A stretch of DNA of 51,728 bases from Clostridia bacterium. GTDB taxonomy: Bacteria; Bacillota; Clostridia; Christensenellales; DTU072. Both the position numbers and the translations under genes were made by a program. Shown piece after piece: positions 37,281-46,008 of the stretch. Numbering within the stretch: position 1 is the stretch's first letter; each line of letters begins with the position of its first letter. The stretch covers positions 1 to 51,728 of the forward strand of contig JAFTZC010000025.1 in assembly GCA_017461065.1 (NCBI GenBank), in the 5' to 3' direction. Below the pieces are notes generated by a model, which did no database searches, was not told the origin of the DNA, and was given only the letters and a program-made list of their open reading frames with translations.

Positions 37281-38936
37281 ATGAAAAGCAATCTATTAAA
37301 ACAAGGTATTCAAAACGCTCCCCATCGCGCTTTATATCACGCGCTCGGTCTCACCGATGAGGAAATCAACCGTCCTTTTATCGGCATCGTCAGCTCATAT
37401 AACGAAATCGTTCCGGGACATATGAATATCGATAAAATCGTCGAGGCAGTTAGGCTTGGCGTTGCAATGGCAGGGGGAACTCCCATAGTTTTCCCCGCTA
37501 TCGCGGTATGCGACGGCATCGCAATGGGGCATACGGGTATGAAGTATTCTCTCGTAACGCGCGACCTTATTGCCGACTCTACCGAAGCAATGGCAATGGC
37601 TCACGGTTTTGACGGACTCGTAATGGTCCCTAACTGCGACAAAAACGTGCCGGGGTTACTTATGGCGGCTGCAAGGCTTAACGTTCCTACCGTGTTCGTA
37701 AGCGGTGGACCTATGCTTGCAGGTAGGATAGACGGACAAAAGACTTCGTTCTCCAGCATATCCGAAGCCGTTGGCGAGTATAACGCAGGCAAAATCAGCG
37801 AAGAAAAGCTAAGGGAATACGAGTGTAAAACCTGTCCTACTTGTGGCTCATGCAGTGGAATGTATACCGCAAACTCTATGAACTGTCTAACCGAAGCGTT
37901 AGGTATGGGACTAAGGGGAAACGGCACTATTCCTGCCGTATATTCGGCTCGTTTGGAACTTGCAAAGCGTGCAGGTATGGCAGTAATGGACCTTGTTAAA
38001 AAGAATATCCGTCCACGCGATATAATGACTAAGGAAGCGCTTGTGAACGCACTTACCGTCGATATGGCGCTCGGTTGCTCAACCAACAGTATGTTGCATT
38101 TGCCTGCAATCGCGCACGAGTGTGGTATCGAGATAAATCTTGATATTGCCAACGAAATTAGTGCCAAGACGCCCAACTTGTGTCATCTTGCTCCTGCAGG
38201 AAGGACCTATATCGAAGAACTTGACGAAGCAGGTGGCGTGTATGCGGTGATGAACGAGCTTGACAAAAAAGGCTTGATAAATCGCGAGTGCCTAACCGTT
38301 AACGGCAAGACGATAGGAGAAAATATCAAGGGTGCATATAACCTTAACCACAACGTAATCCGTCCGATTGAAGCTCCTTATAGCCAAACGGGTGGCATAG
38401 CCGTTTTGCGTGGTAACCTTGCCCCCGAAGGAAGCGTAGTAAAGCGCTCTGCCGTTTCCGAAAAGATGCTTGTCCACGAGGGCCCTGCAAAGGTCTTCGA
38501 CTCCGAAGAAGAGGCCCAAAGGGCAATCAACGCAGGCGAAATCAAACCAGGCGACGTAGTCGTAATTCGCTACGAAGGCCCCAAAGGCGGCCCTGGTATG
38601 CGCGAAATGCTCAACCCCACTTCAGCAATTATGGGCATGGGCTTAGGCGATAGCGTTGCTCTCATTACGGACGGACGTTTTAGTGGCGCAACGAGAGGCG
38701 CTTGCGTCGGACACGTCTCACCCGAGGCAGCAAGTGGTGGCCTAATAGGAGTTGTTGAAGACGGCGACCTGATAAAAATAGATATCCCCAACAATTCTAT
38801 CGAGCTAAAAGTAGACGGCGAAAGCCTACTTGAAAGGCTCAAAAACTTTAAGCCAAAGCAAAAAGAACTCACAGGCTACCTAAAGCGTTATGCAAGCTTA
38901 GTCTCAAGCGGCGCAAAAGGAGCCATCCTAAATTAA
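37281..38936 (+). CDS. ilvD: dihydroxy-acid dehydratase
   Basis: 551 residues, typical IlvD. It dehydrates 2,3-dihydroxy acids to the 2-oxo acids of valine and isoleucine, and depends on an Fe-S cluster. Motifs: [40 protein letters not shown] (cluster Cys), [20 protein letters not shown] (cluster Cys), [17 protein letters not shown], and [20 protein letters not shown] with [19 protein letters not shown]. It is the last gene of the ten-gene operon, one base after ilvC, and is followed by a terminator. The operon contains no aminotransferase gene (ilvE). Confidence 0.97.
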   Translation: MKSNLLKQGIQNAPHRALYHALGLTDEEINRPFIGIVSSYNEIVPGHMNIDKIVEAVRLGVAMAGGTPIVFPAIAVCDGIAMGHTGMKYSLVTRDLIADSTEAMAMAHGFDGLVMVPNCDKNVPGLLMAAARLNVPTVFVSGGPMLAGRIDGQKTSFSSISEAVGEYNAGKISEEKLREYECKTCPTCGSCSGMYTANSMNCLTEALGMGLRGNGTIPAVYSARLELAKRAGMAVMDLVKKNIRPRDIMTKEALVNALTVDMALGCSTNSMLHLPAIAHECGIEINLDIANEISAKTPNLCHLAPAGRTYIEELDEAGGVYAVMNELDKKGLINRECLTVNGKTIGENIKGAYNLNHNVIRPIEAPYSQTGGIAVLRGNLAPEGSVVKRSAVSEKMLVHEGPAKVFDSEEEAQRAINAGEIKPGDVVVIRYEGPKGGPGMREMLNPTSAIMGMGLGDSVALITDGRFSGATRGACVGHVSPEAASGGLIGVVEDGDLIKIDIPNNSIELKVDGESLLERLKNFKPKQKELTGYLKRYASLVSSGAKGAILN

Positions 38937-38950
38937 TCAACCAACAAAGC

Positions 38951-38977
38951 AAAAGAACACCAAATGGTGTTCTTTTT
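38951..38977 (+). terminator. terminator of the branched-chain operon
   Basis: AGAACACC and GGTGTTCT pair around AAAT, with A-run before and T-run after. Confidence 0.88.
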
Positions 38978-39108
38978 AAAATATTTCTTAATGATGGCAC
39001 CACAATGGATGTTGATTTTTCATAATTAAGATATAGTTAATTTGTCAGAATTATGTTTTAGTGTTTAATATTGTTGTCATAAGCGAATCAAGCCAATAAA
39101 ACGCAAAA

Positions 39109-40179
39109 TCAACTAGACTTTTCGATTAGTTTGTAATTGGAGCTTTCATATGAAGGCTCCATAATGGTAAAAGGGATGCCTAAATTCTTTGATATTTTAA
39201 TAAGTTCATCTTTATATTCGCAAAGGTAACCAATAATTATTTTGGAAGCAGAAAGTCCGAATTTTTCTATACATACATTCATGCCAGGTTCCTTGTTTAA
39301 AATACTATAATTGATTAGACGAATCTCTTTTTCTCGCGCCCATTCCTTACTTTTAATCGATTGTATATAAAGATTGTAATAAAAAAAATCCGCGGCATTA
39401 CATTTTTTTAAAGCATCTTCAATATCAAGTTTGTTTTTGTTTACAATTTGGTGTTGTTTGATATCTATTAGTATACCATCGTTCATTGGTCGCTTTGAGA
39501 CATAAGTAACAGGGCATAGATGATCTTTTTTTAGTACATTGTATTCTACGCAATATCCACGGCAACCATTTGCGTAATATCCCCACATGAGCAAATCGGA
39601 ATAATCTCTAGAAAACGAGCATTGGATATGGTTGTTGCGAACATCTTCCATTTTATTTTTAAGCTCATCCCAAGAATTAATCTTATACTTCATTTTTAAT
39701 TCTATAGGGAGTGCATATTTGTCTATCTTATCAGGAAAACAAAAAAACTGCCCTTCAAACGGGTCATTTAAGTATGAGCAATTAGAGAGCCATATTTGAT
39801 TATTCTTGAGTGAGTTGAGTTTATCTTGATTGAGTTTTTCTGTCTTATTCGTAGATAAAGAGCAAAATTTATATATCTTCCCTGGTATATTGGACTTACT
39901 CGTTTTCATAGCTTCGTAACTTAATGGCCGTCCTTCACCGTGTTTTTTACTAAAGTGTCGTATGATTAAATATATAAACACGAAAAACGGAATAGGAAAA
40001 TAGAGTAGGCTTGCTATGATATTAGCTATAGTATATGCCCAAGCAAGATTTCCGGTTTCATCTCTTAAAGCCCAGAAGAAGACGAATGCAAAGAAAACAT
40101 ATATTATTGAAAATAGTATAAACCTAGTCGTACTTTTTAGATCGTTGATTTTTGAAAATATTTTTATAAGTAACACCAC
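39109..40179 (-). CDS. membrane-anchored DUF2971 protein
   Basis: 356 residues. Two hydrophobic helices lie in the first ~75 residues (STTRFILFSIIYVFFAFVFF and IASLLYFPIPFFVFIYLIIR). A soluble DUF2971 domain follows (~100-345): GKIYKFCSL, NNQIWLSNCSYLNDPFEGQF, CSFSRDYSDLLMWGYYANG, RGYCVEYN and EWAREKEIRLI. DUF2971 proteins are common in accessory and defence-associated loci, but the activity is not established here. The start is uncertain: two adjacent GTG codons (40179 and 40176) directly follow AAAAGG, so spacing is short. The gene is AT-rich compared with the ilv genes, which suggests transfer, perhaps as cargo of the neighbouring prophage. Upstream (40180-40338) is a 159-base gap. Confidence 0.75.
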   Translation of the reverse strand: MVLLIKIFSKINDLKSTTRFILFSIIYVFFAFVFFWALRDETGNLAWAYTIANIIASLLYFPIPFFVFIYLIIRHFSKKHGEGRPLSYEAMKTSKSNIPGKIYKFCSLSTNKTEKLNQDKLNSLKNNQIWLSNCSYLNDPFEGQFFCFPDKIDKYALPIELKMKYKINSWDELKNKMEDVRNNHIQCSFSRDYSDLLMWGYYANGCRGYCVEYNVLKKDHLCPVTYVSKRPMNDGILIDIKQHQIVNKNKLDIEDALKKCNAADFFYYNLYIQSIKSKEWAREKEIRLINYSILNKEPGMNVCIEKFGLSASKIIIGYLCEYKDELIKISKNLGIPFTIMEPSYESSNYKLIEKSS

Positions 40180-40338
40180 CTTTTATAAATTAAGTAACTT
40201 TATCGTATACCATTATAGCGTCGTGCGAAATAGATCGGGAGCCAATCAGCAAAAATTATGCGTAAATGTATAATCTGACGAGATCATAGATAGAAAGGTT
40301 GTATATTTAACATCTTATTTCTCCAAGTTTTGCATTAA

Positions 40339-40929
40339 TTACTTTTTGCTTACAATGATATATGCATTATTGGTTTCATATACGTTTGTAACAGTCATAG
40401 ACGAAGCACCAATTAGCGATTTTATACTAGCTGGAGTATCGGGGTAGATTTTAATTTTACGTGTTCCCATATCAATATATGGGCTTTGATTTTTATCAAT
40501 GGATAAACAGAAAACACCACCTTTATTTAACAAAGAATCTACCTTGGATATGACTCGTTGCTTATCCTCGAAGTGCATCATAGTAAGCGATGAATAGATA
40601 ATGTCAAAGGGTTTATTGAAAGGATGTAAGTTGAAGTCAGCGCAAACAAGTGAAACATTAGAACAAACTCTTAAGTTTTCTTTTGCGCGCTCTATTGTTT
40701 TAGGCGATATATCCACACCAACCAAACGTTTGCAATATGGTGCAACCTTAACTGCTATTCGACCTGTGCCAACCCCGATTTCAAGAACACTCTTGCTTTT
40801 TGTAAGGTTTAAAGAGTCTAAAAATAACGCACCATCCCATTGGTTCATATAATCTTGTAGTGCTGGTGGGTCGCGGAATGGGTCATTGCCTTCTTCAATT
40901 AACAAATCATAATGGTCGATTACATCCAT
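40339..40929 (-). CDS. class I SAM-dependent methyltransferase
   Basis: 196 residues from the ATG at 40929, chosen because AAAGG is seven bases upstream; an ATG 21 bases further out lacks a site. SAM-binding motif I is VLEIGVGTGRIAVKVAP. The acidic end of strand 2 is LVGVDISPKT, motif II is VSLVCADFNLHPF, and the post-motif is FDIIYSSLTMMHFED. This small-molecule/protein methyltransferase fold gives no substrate. It lies between the DUF2971 gene and the integrase, all on the minus strand, with a terminator separating it from the integrase. It may be cargo. Confidence 0.85.
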   Translation of the reverse strand: MDVIDHYDLLIEEGNDPFRDPPALQDYMNQWDGALFLDSLNLTKSKSVLEIGVGTGRIAVKVAPYCKRLVGVDISPKTIERAKENLRVCSNVSLVCADFNLHPFNKPFDIIYSSLTMMHFEDKQRVISKVDSLLNKGGVFCLSIDKNQSPYIDMGTRKIKIYPDTPASIKSLIGASSMTVTNVYETNNAYIIVSKK

Positions 40930-41030
40930 ATACATATACCTTTGGAACATTAACTATTAAATTGATTATAACATGAATGGGACAAACAAGCAATGCGGTT
41001 ATGCATAATATCAAGTGCAAATTAAAAATA

Positions 41031-41071
41031 AAGCCCTAATAGAGCCTTTTGCGATCCTATTAGGGCTTTTT
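41031..41071. terminator. terminator downstream of the integrase gene
   Basis: AAGCCCTAATAG (41031-41042) pairs with CTATTAGGGCTT (41057-41068) around a 14-base loop, with T-runs outside on both strands. Confidence 0.85.
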
Positions 41072-41079
41072 GATGATTT

Positions 41080-42624
41080 CTAAAAGAAAAGACAGTATTG
41101 AATATCACTAGGGTTCAACACTGTCTCACTTGGCGGTGCTAATTGTGTCAAATCTGAACCAAGTGCATCTTCTATTTCGCTTATTTCAAACTGGGTTCGA
41201 TTGTCGCCATCGTGATTATAAATGATGATAACTTTATCGTCATATAGAATTACTTTGTTTATAAAGTAAGTTATAAGGTATTGTCGTGCAGATTCATCGT
41301 TTTTATTGAATACTGAAAACTGGTCAAACCAAAATTCTATATGCTCACGAGTGAAATGAAGTTTAGAATTATATTCCGCTTTGACTATCTTTTCTTCAAG
41401 GACTTTCTTTTCATTTTCTAGATTAAGAAGTTCACTTTTCGTTGAATTGGTGATAATCCCATTTTTGATAGCATTTATTAAGTTATCGATATGCGTGTCA
41501 ACTTGTTTAAGTTCTTTTCGTAGAAGATTGAGTTCGGATGAGTCTTGTCGCTTTTCTTGTTGGGCGAGTATTTGCTCGGTAATGGACTCTATGACACTTG
41601 GAGAAAGTACGTGTTGTAAAGTTGCATCTATCACGAAGTCTTCTAAAAATTTTTTAGGAACGGATTTCTTTTTGCAGCCATTGTTCTTTTTCTTTCCAAA
41701 GCATTTATAATAATGGTGGATGGTTCCGTTTCTTCCGGTGCCAGAATCTCCAGTCATAAGTGTGTTGCAATATCCACAATACAATTTGCCACTTAACATA
41801 TACAATTCCTTTGCTTTTAGTCTAGCCGGGCTTCTTTTGTTTAGAATGATTTTTTCTTGTACGATTTCAAATATCTTTTTATCTACAATAGGGGGGTAGT
41901 AGTCTTCTATTACATAATCTCCATATTTGAACACGCCTATATATTTAGGGTTTTTAAGCATGTTCATTATTGTGTTCGGGACAAAGGGTCGGCCTCTTGG
42001 AGTGGTTATTCCTTTCTCTTTAAGGTAAGATGCGATATCAAAAGCGGTTTTACCTTCAGAGTACATCTTGAACATTTTCCGAACTACTTCGGCCTGGTCA
42101 TTATTTATAAGTAAAACTTTATTTTCAACCGAATAGCCATATAGAAGAGAACCGCCAAGGAAGGTTCCTTTTTGCAAGGTCTCATATTGTCCACGTTTGA
42201 CTTTTTTGGAAAGTTCGCGAGAGTAGTATTTTGCAAGAGCAACGAGTAGTCCTTCTGTAAGAATTCCTCCGAGGTTTTCCGTGCCATCTGCATTTATGCC
42301 TATCGTTTCTGTTGCAGAAAGAAGTTTTACTCCGTTCTGGCGAAGTAGTTTTTTATCGTAGCCATAGTCTCCGTCATCTCTTGAGAAACGGTCTACGGCA
42401 TAGACAATAACATATTCGAACTTTTTTAGTGCAGAATCCGCCAACATTCGCTGGAAACTTGGCCTCATATCGTTTTGAGCGGTTTTTGCTCTATCGATAT
42501 ACTCATTTACGATAATAAAACCATTTTCTTCCGCGAATCTATAACAAACACGTAGTTGTCCTTCAATAGACTGCTCGGTCTGTCCTCGGCTTGAATATCT
42601 TGCGTAAATAACAGCTTTTTTCAT
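41080..42624 (-). CDS. large serine recombinase (integrase)
   Basis: 514 residues. The N-terminal resolvase domain has the catalytic serine in VIYARYSSRGQ (Ser11) and the conserved FEYVIVYAVDRFSRD with the DRFSR Arg. The recombinase domain spans ~155-260 (KGTFLGGSLLYGYSV, KNPKYIGVFKYGDY). A zinc ribbon has CGYCN and KCFGKKKNNGC. A coiled coil follows (~345-410). This is the standard plan of phage and transposon serine integrases that recombine attP with attB without supercoiling. The gene is transcribed towards the left end of the element, as expected if an att site lies just beyond it. It begins two bases after the membrane protein gene. Confidence 0.96.
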   Translation of the reverse strand: MKKAVIYARYSSRGQTEQSIEGQLRVCYRFAEENGFIIVNEYIDRAKTAQNDMRPSFQRMLADSALKKFEYVIVYAVDRFSRDDGDYGYDKKLLRQNGVKLLSATETIGINADGTENLGGILTEGLLVALAKYYSRELSKKVKRGQYETLQKGTFLGGSLLYGYSVENKVLLINNDQAEVVRKMFKMYSEGKTAFDIASYLKEKGITTPRGRPFVPNTIMNMLKNPKYIGVFKYGDYVIEDYYPPIVDKKIFEIVQEKIILNKRSPARLKAKELYMLSGKLYCGYCNTLMTGDSGTGRNGTIHHYYKCFGKKKNNGCKKKSVPKKFLEDFVIDATLQHVLSPSVIESITEQILAQQEKRQDSSELNLLRKELKQVDTHIDNLINAIKNGIITNSTKSELLNLENEKKVLEEKIVKAEYNSKLHFTREHIEFWFDQFSVFNKNDESARQYLITYFINKVILYDDKVIIIYNHDGDNRTQFEISEIEDALGSDLTQLAPPSETVLNPSDIQYCLFF

Positions 42625-42625
42625 A

Positions 42626-43147
42626 TTATTTTGTGAATTGTACGAAGTCGTTTTTCTTTAGTCTATAATAATCCCATATACAATCTGGAATAAGTTCTAC
42701 ATATTTTTGAAGCCTTTCTTTGCTTGATTTGTAAAGAGCATCTATGGCTATTCTCTCTTCTTCATTAGCAGATAAAAAAGAACCACTCCTTCTGTTGTTG
42801 ATAAACCATAAGATGTGCATCAAGCATATGTATTCTATAACATCGTTGTCAGTGTTGGAATCAAGGATTCTTTTGTAAAAGCTATCTTCATTATTGTGTA
42901 CGGTGCCTGCAATAATGCCATTGTAATAGCCCATACAATCGCCGAGCACTTTTTTGAAAACAAGCAACATAGATTGTGCGAACTCATTGCTAATATAAGG
43001 TTTCATTATACTGAACAATTTGTCATAATAGGGGACAACTTTTTCGTCTACTTTCCAATTTGATAGTTGTAGTTTCTTTTTGAAAACAAATTCATATAGA
43101 AGAATGGCTGCAACAATGACAACAAAGATAGGTATTGCGTAATACAT
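42626..43147 (-). CDS. small membrane-anchored protein of unknown function
   Basis: 173 residues with one N-terminal helix (YAIPIFVVIVAAILLYEFVF), then a helical, soluble domain with no recognised motif (VLGDCMGYYNGIIAGT, FINNRRSGSFLSANEEERIA). ATG 43147 has AAGGAG about 8 bases upstream. It lies between the repressor and the integrase, in the group of genes expressed in the lysogen. That placement fits a superinfection-exclusion or lysogenic-conversion protein, but nothing in the sequence proves it. Confidence 0.7.
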   Translation of the reverse strand: MYYAIPIFVVIVAAILLYEFVFKKKLQLSNWKVDEKVVPYYDKLFSIMKPYISNEFAQSMLLVFKKVLGDCMGYYNGIIAGTVHNNEDSFYKRILDSNTDNDVIEYICLMHILWFINNRRSGSFLSANEEERIAIDALYKSSKERLQKYVELIPDCIWDYYRLKKNDFVQFTK

Positions 43148-43157
43148 ATGGGACTCC

Positions 43158-43805
43158 TTATAAATTACTCATAAAGCATATAGCTCGACCAATACAACGA
43201 ATATCGTTAAGTTCTTCTCCGATATAGACTAATGGTTCATATGCGGTATTTTCTGGGCTGAGGACCAGCTTTTGCTTTTCAGTATAAAAATACCAGCGTT
43301 TCAAGGTGACTTCGTTATTAATAATAACGGCAGCGATTTGTCCGTTCTCTACTAAAGGTTGTTCTTTAATAAAAACAACATCTCCATCGTGTATGCGAGC
43401 TCCCACCATAGAATCTCCCTTTGCAATTAAGCAAAAATCTGCTTTGATATCACTACTTGCATCAATATATGTTTCGTGAGATTCATTTGCATAAATAGGC
43501 TTTCCACATGCAATTTCACCAAGAAGGGGAAATTTTTTAAGAGTGATAGGACGGAGTTCTGAAAGAGAAGAATAATCTATAGGATATTTAGAAACATCCT
43601 TTCCTATCAACCAATTGGGATTAACTCTTAATGCTCGTGCAATTTCTTGAATAACAGGAAGTTTAATTGTTTTAATTAATCCTTGCTCGTAACGTTGAAT
43701 GGTAGAGCGGTCAACACCAATAATATCTGCTATTTCTTGCAAAGTTAGGCCAAGTTCATTTCTTCGTTCTCTAATTCTAAAGCCAATTTCTTGATTTGTA
43801 TTCAT
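43158..43805 (-). CDS. CI/LexA-like repressor (HTH plus S24 peptidase)
   Basis: 215 residues. The XRE helix-turn-helix (~8-65) has LTLQEIADIIGVDRSTIQRY. The C-terminal S24/LexA-like self-cleavage domain (~95-205) has Ser132 in AKGDSMVGAR and Lys169 in VTLKRW as the catalytic pair, with a likely cleavage site at Cys100-Gly101 (EIACGKP). It should maintain lysogeny and be inactivated by RecA-driven self-cleavage on DNA damage. It diverges from the Cro-like gene across a 164-base control region that holds two matching operators. Confidence 0.93.
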   Translation of the reverse strand: MNTNQEIGFRIRERRNELGLTLQEIADIIGVDRSTIQRYEQGLIKTIKLPVIQEIARALRVNPNWLIGKDVSKYPIDYSSLSELRPITLKKFPLLGEIACGKPIYANESHETYIDASSDIKADFCLIAKGDSMVGARIHDGDVVFIKEQPLVENGQIAAVIINNEVTLKRWYFYTEKQKLVLSPENTAYEPLVYIGEELNDIRCIGRAICFMSNL

Positions 43806-43822
43806 ATTTCACCTCTAATGGA

Positions 43823-43851
43823 ATTATAACATATATATTTGCACTACGCAA
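43823..43851 (-). promoter_or_regulatory. repressor promoter with overlapping operator O1
   Basis: On the minus strand a -35 TTGCGT (43851-43846) and -10 TATAAT (43828-43823) are 17 bases apart. Operator O1, TTGCGTAGTGCAA (43851-43839), covers the -35, so binding would shut this promoter: autoregulation. Confidence 0.7.
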
Positions 43852-43893
43852 TAACTGTGTTGCAAAAATTATCAATTTACTTCAAAAAAGTTA

Positions 43894-43922
43894 TTGACAA
43901 CACGGAAAAGAGATGATATATT
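43894..43922 (+). promoter_or_regulatory. early (cro-side) promoter
   Basis: Perfect TTGACA (43894-43899), 17-base spacer and TATATT (43917-43922). Operator O2 starts 12 bases downstream. Confidence 0.78.
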
Positions 43923-43933
43923 GTTATTGAAAA

Positions 43934-43948
43934 GTTGCATAGTGCAAC
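43934..43948. promoter_or_regulatory. operator O2
   Basis: GTTGCATAGTGCAAC, a perfect 6-base inverted repeat around TAG, at the early transcript start region. Its core TTGCATAGTGCAA differs from O1 in one base. Confidence 0.72.
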
Positions 43949-43969
43949 AAAAAAACAAGGAGGTATAAC

Positions 43970-44206
43970 ATGGTAAACACAGATAAGCTAAAAGGATTGA
44001 TAGTTGAAAAAAAAACATCTCAACCCAAGTTGGCAAAAAAACTAGGAATTGCTCCTGCAACTATGAATCAAAAAATTCATAACAAAAGACCTATGCTATT
44101 AGAAGAAGCATTAAAGTTGCAAGAACTATTAGAAATTTCAGATGCCGATTTCAGAATTTATTTTTTTGCCGAAAAGTTGCATAGCGCAACAAAAAGGGGC
44201 TCGTAA
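43970..44206 (+). CDS. Cro-like small HTH protein
   Basis: 78 residues, divergent from the repressor. The helix-turn-helix is in SQPKLAKKLGIAPATMNQKI (residues ~17-36). Size and place fit a Cro-type antirepressor that turns off the repressor promoter and tunes the early promoter. A strong AAGGAGG precedes ATG 43970. A third operator copy (44176-44190) is embedded in the last codons of the gene. Confidence 0.82.
   Translation: MVNTDKLKGLIVEKKTSQPKLAKKLGIAPATMNQKIHNKRPMLLEEALKLQELLEISDADFRIYFFAEKLHSATKRGS
44176..44190. promoter_or_regulatory. operator O3 inside the cro-like gene
   Basis: GTTGCATAGCGCAAC, the O2 sequence with one change, 242 bases from O2 and within the coding region. A distant third site would allow DNA looping between operators. 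Confidence 0.6.
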
Positions 44207-44208
44207 AC

Positions 44209-44400
44209 ATGGAACTGATAATAGTAAATAAGTTGAAACTCAGCGGTGTTCATTTAGAATTGGCCGCGTGGAGTTTAGGAGAACTGCTCCAAGAGTTCTA
44301 CAAAGACGATAACGTCCAACAAGCATTTGAAGAATGGAAAATTAAAAAAGGAGGGATAGCCAATGGAAACAAAGAAAATGACGGAGGAACAAATGATTGA
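44209..44400 (+). CDS. small early phage protein, unknown
   Basis: 63 residues beginning MELIIVNKLKLSGVHLELAA, then an amphipathic acidic/basic helix (ELLQEFYKDDNVQQAFEEWK). It has no recognised domain. It follows the Cro-like gene by two bases and overlaps the next frame by 38 bases, so it is read as part of the early operon. The call rests on position and dense packing. Confidence 0.5.
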   Translation: MELIIVNKLKLSGVHLELAAWSLGELLQEFYKDDNVQQAFEEWKIKKGGIANGNKENDGGTND

Positions 44401-44551
44401 AGAAATCAATGTGTTACGCAATAGCCCTTATGTCAAGCTCGCAAAGCAAACCCAAAATAGTATGTTAAGGCAAAAGTTATATCAACTTAGGAGCCTTGAT
44501 AAAAAAGGCAGAGCTTTAGCCCAAGCACTTGAAATATATATGGAGGAATAG
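44363..44551 (+). CDS. small early phage protein, unknown
   Basis: 62 residues, highly charged and helical (MTEEQMIEEINVLRNSPYVK, then LRQKLYQLRSLDKKGRALAQ). GGAGGG lies just before ATG 44363, within the end of the preceding gene. It is two bases from the following regulator. No function is recognised. Confidence 0.55.
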   Translation: METKKMTEEQMIEEINVLRNSPYVKLAKQTQNSMLRQKLYQLRSLDKKGRALAQALEIYMEE

Positions 44552-44553
44552 CT

Positions 44554-44997
44554 ATGAAACTAAAATTACTTCGCCTAAAGAAGGGAATTAGTCAAAAGGA
44601 ATTAGCAGAGCAAATAGGAACTGACGTCCCGATGCTCTCTAAATTCGAAACGTACAAATGCTTACCGATACCAAGTATGTTGCGTAAGATAATGGATGCT
44701 CTGAAATGTACGATAGATGACCTCTATGAGCCACACGAGTTGTATCAACCTAAAGTTAAGGAAAAGCCCACGACAAAGAAGGAGCCTAACACGTATCATT
44801 TGTCGGTACATCTTCCAAGAGAGGCGAGAGCTTTCCTAAAAACTGCCTTAAAAGATTGCGGATATAGTTCGGTAACAGAATGGATAAATAGGTGTTTCGA
44901 GCAGTTGCAAAGTACTTATAAGGAAGTCAAAGAAAAAGAAAAGACTTCACCCAACGCCGTCAAGCAAGTAGTGAAGCCCAATCAATCAAAAAGGTAA
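44554..44997 (+). CDS. XRE-family regulator with C-terminal RHH-like tail
   Basis: 147 residues. The XRE helix-turn-helix covers ~3-60 (KLLRLKKGISQKELAEQIG, then DVPMLSKFETYK). After a Lys/Pro-rich linker, residues ~85-125 (YHLSVHLPREARAFLKTALK, then SSVTEWINRCFEQL) have the strand-helix-helix pattern of ribbon-helix-helix DNA-binding domains. A protein joining two DNA-binding types would be unusual; the RHH part is a tentative reading. GGAGG precedes ATG 44554. Confidence 0.75.
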   Translation: MKLKLLRLKKGISQKELAEQIGTDVPMLSKFETYKCLPIPSMLRKIMDALKCTIDDLYEPHELYQPKVKEKPTTKKEPNTYHLSVHLPREARAFLKTALKDCGYSSVTEWINRCFEQLQSTYKEVKEKEKTSPNAVKQVVKPNQSKR

Positions 44998-45053
44998 GGT
45001 ATCCTTTTTTTTCAAAATACCATAAAAAATCTTTATTGTCAAGGAGACTATTT

Positions 45054-45353
45054 ATGGACAATGCATTTTTTTTAGTAAAAAAGGCTGAAATCAAGCTAAA
45101 GACAGCAAAAGAAGCCTATTCAAAGTGGTTGGAAGATGCAACAGCATCTCTAAAGAGAACCACAAATCCAGCAGCTAAGATGGAACGAATTAACGACATC
45201 GTAGAGAACGAAAAGGTATATGCCGAAATTATCCACGATGCTCAGCAAGAACTAGAGATGGCTCAAGCATTATATAGCCACAAGTTCGGGAATGAACGTA
45301 CTCGTAGAGCCGCAGCAAACATCATTATTTTTGGAGGGAATTATGGCAGATAA
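45054..45353 (+). CDS. coiled-coil early phage protein, unknown
   Basis: 99 residues from ATG 45054, chosen over an upstream ATG because AAGGAG (45041-45046) fits it. It is almost entirely helical with heptad-like spacing (KKAEIKLKTAKEAYSKWLED, then EIIHDAQQELEMAQALYSHK). It sits before the nuclease and annealing genes and overlaps the nuclease start by 11 bases, so it may be a partner of the recombination set. Confidence 0.65.
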   Translation: MDNAFFLVKKAEIKLKTAKEAYSKWLEDATASLKRTTNPAAKMERINDIVENEKVYAEIIHDAQQELEMAQALYSHKFGNERTRRAAANIIIFGGNYGR

Positions 45354-46005
45354 ACTTAAAAAAGCATCAAGAGCACATACTCGTTATTATTTATCAGACG
45401 GAACACTCGTTCCAGGTAGCACAACGGTTACTGGACTACTCAATAAGCCAGCTCTTATCATCTGGGCTAACAAGCTCGGTCTTGAGGGAATAGACTCAAC
45501 TAAATACGTGGACAAAGCGGCCAGGGTGGGCACCTTGATTCACTCAATGGTTGAGACACATATTACAAAGACGAAGTGCGACACTTCCGACTTTACGCCT
45601 TTGGAAATAGAATTAGCTCAAAATGGCTTTTACAAATACCTTGATTGGGAAAAGCAACACAAAGTAGAGCCTATCTTTAATGAGAAGAAGTTTGTGTCGG
45701 AAAAACACAAATATGGTGGTACGCTTGATTTTTACTGCAAGGTTGATGGGAAGTTAACTTTGGTTGATTTCAAGAGTGGCAAAGGCATCTATAATGAACA
45801 CTTCCTACAGGTATCGTCATACGCCAACCTTCTTAAGGAAAATGGCTATAAGGTTGAGCAAATTATGATTCTTAATATTGGTCGAAACGAAGACGAACCA
45901 TTCCAACACAAGGAAATCGCTCCAAGTGTAATTAGAAAGTATTTTGATATGTTTAAGTCACTACTAAAGGTTTACTACATAAAAAAAGAATTGAATTGGA
46001 GGTAA
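45343..46005 (+). CDS. PD-(D/E)XK-type phage nuclease
   Basis: 220 residues from ATG 45343 (GGAGGG site), in place of a longer frame lacking an RBS. The C-terminal half contains the nuclease core: GGTLDFYCKVDGKLTLVDFK, where GTLD supplies the first Asp and VDFKSGKG the D-x-K pair, then QVSSYANLLKENGYK (the QxxxY motif of RecB/Cas4-like nucleases). The N-terminal half (GSTTVTGLLNKPALIIWANK) matches phage exonucleases of this group. With the ERF protein immediately downstream it likely forms an exonuclease plus annealase recombination pair. Confidence 0.88.
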   Translation: MADKLKKASRAHTRYYLSDGTLVPGSTTVTGLLNKPALIIWANKLGLEGIDSTKYVDKAARVGTLIHSMVETHITKTKCDTSDFTPLEIELAQNGFYKYLDWEKQHKVEPIFNEKKFVSEKHKYGGTLDFYCKVDGKLTLVDFKSGKGIYNEHFLQVSSYANLLKENGYKVEQIMILNIGRNEDEPFQHKEIAPSVIRKYFDMFKSLLKVYYIKKELNWR

Positions 46006-46008
46006 GTC

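Noticed and set aside
38980-39108. attL core between ilvD and the DUF2971 gene
   Set aside because: No matching right-end copy is available in the window, so a core cannot be identified.
40180-40338. A small gene or RNA between the DUF2971 and methyltransferase genes
   Set aside because: Only a possible minus-strand TATAAT was seen; there is no RBS-linked frame or clear fold.
44988-45013. AAAAGG/CCTTTT hairpin as a terminator after the XRE/RHH gene
   Set aside because: The stem is short and A/T-rich, and the early operon appears to continue through it.
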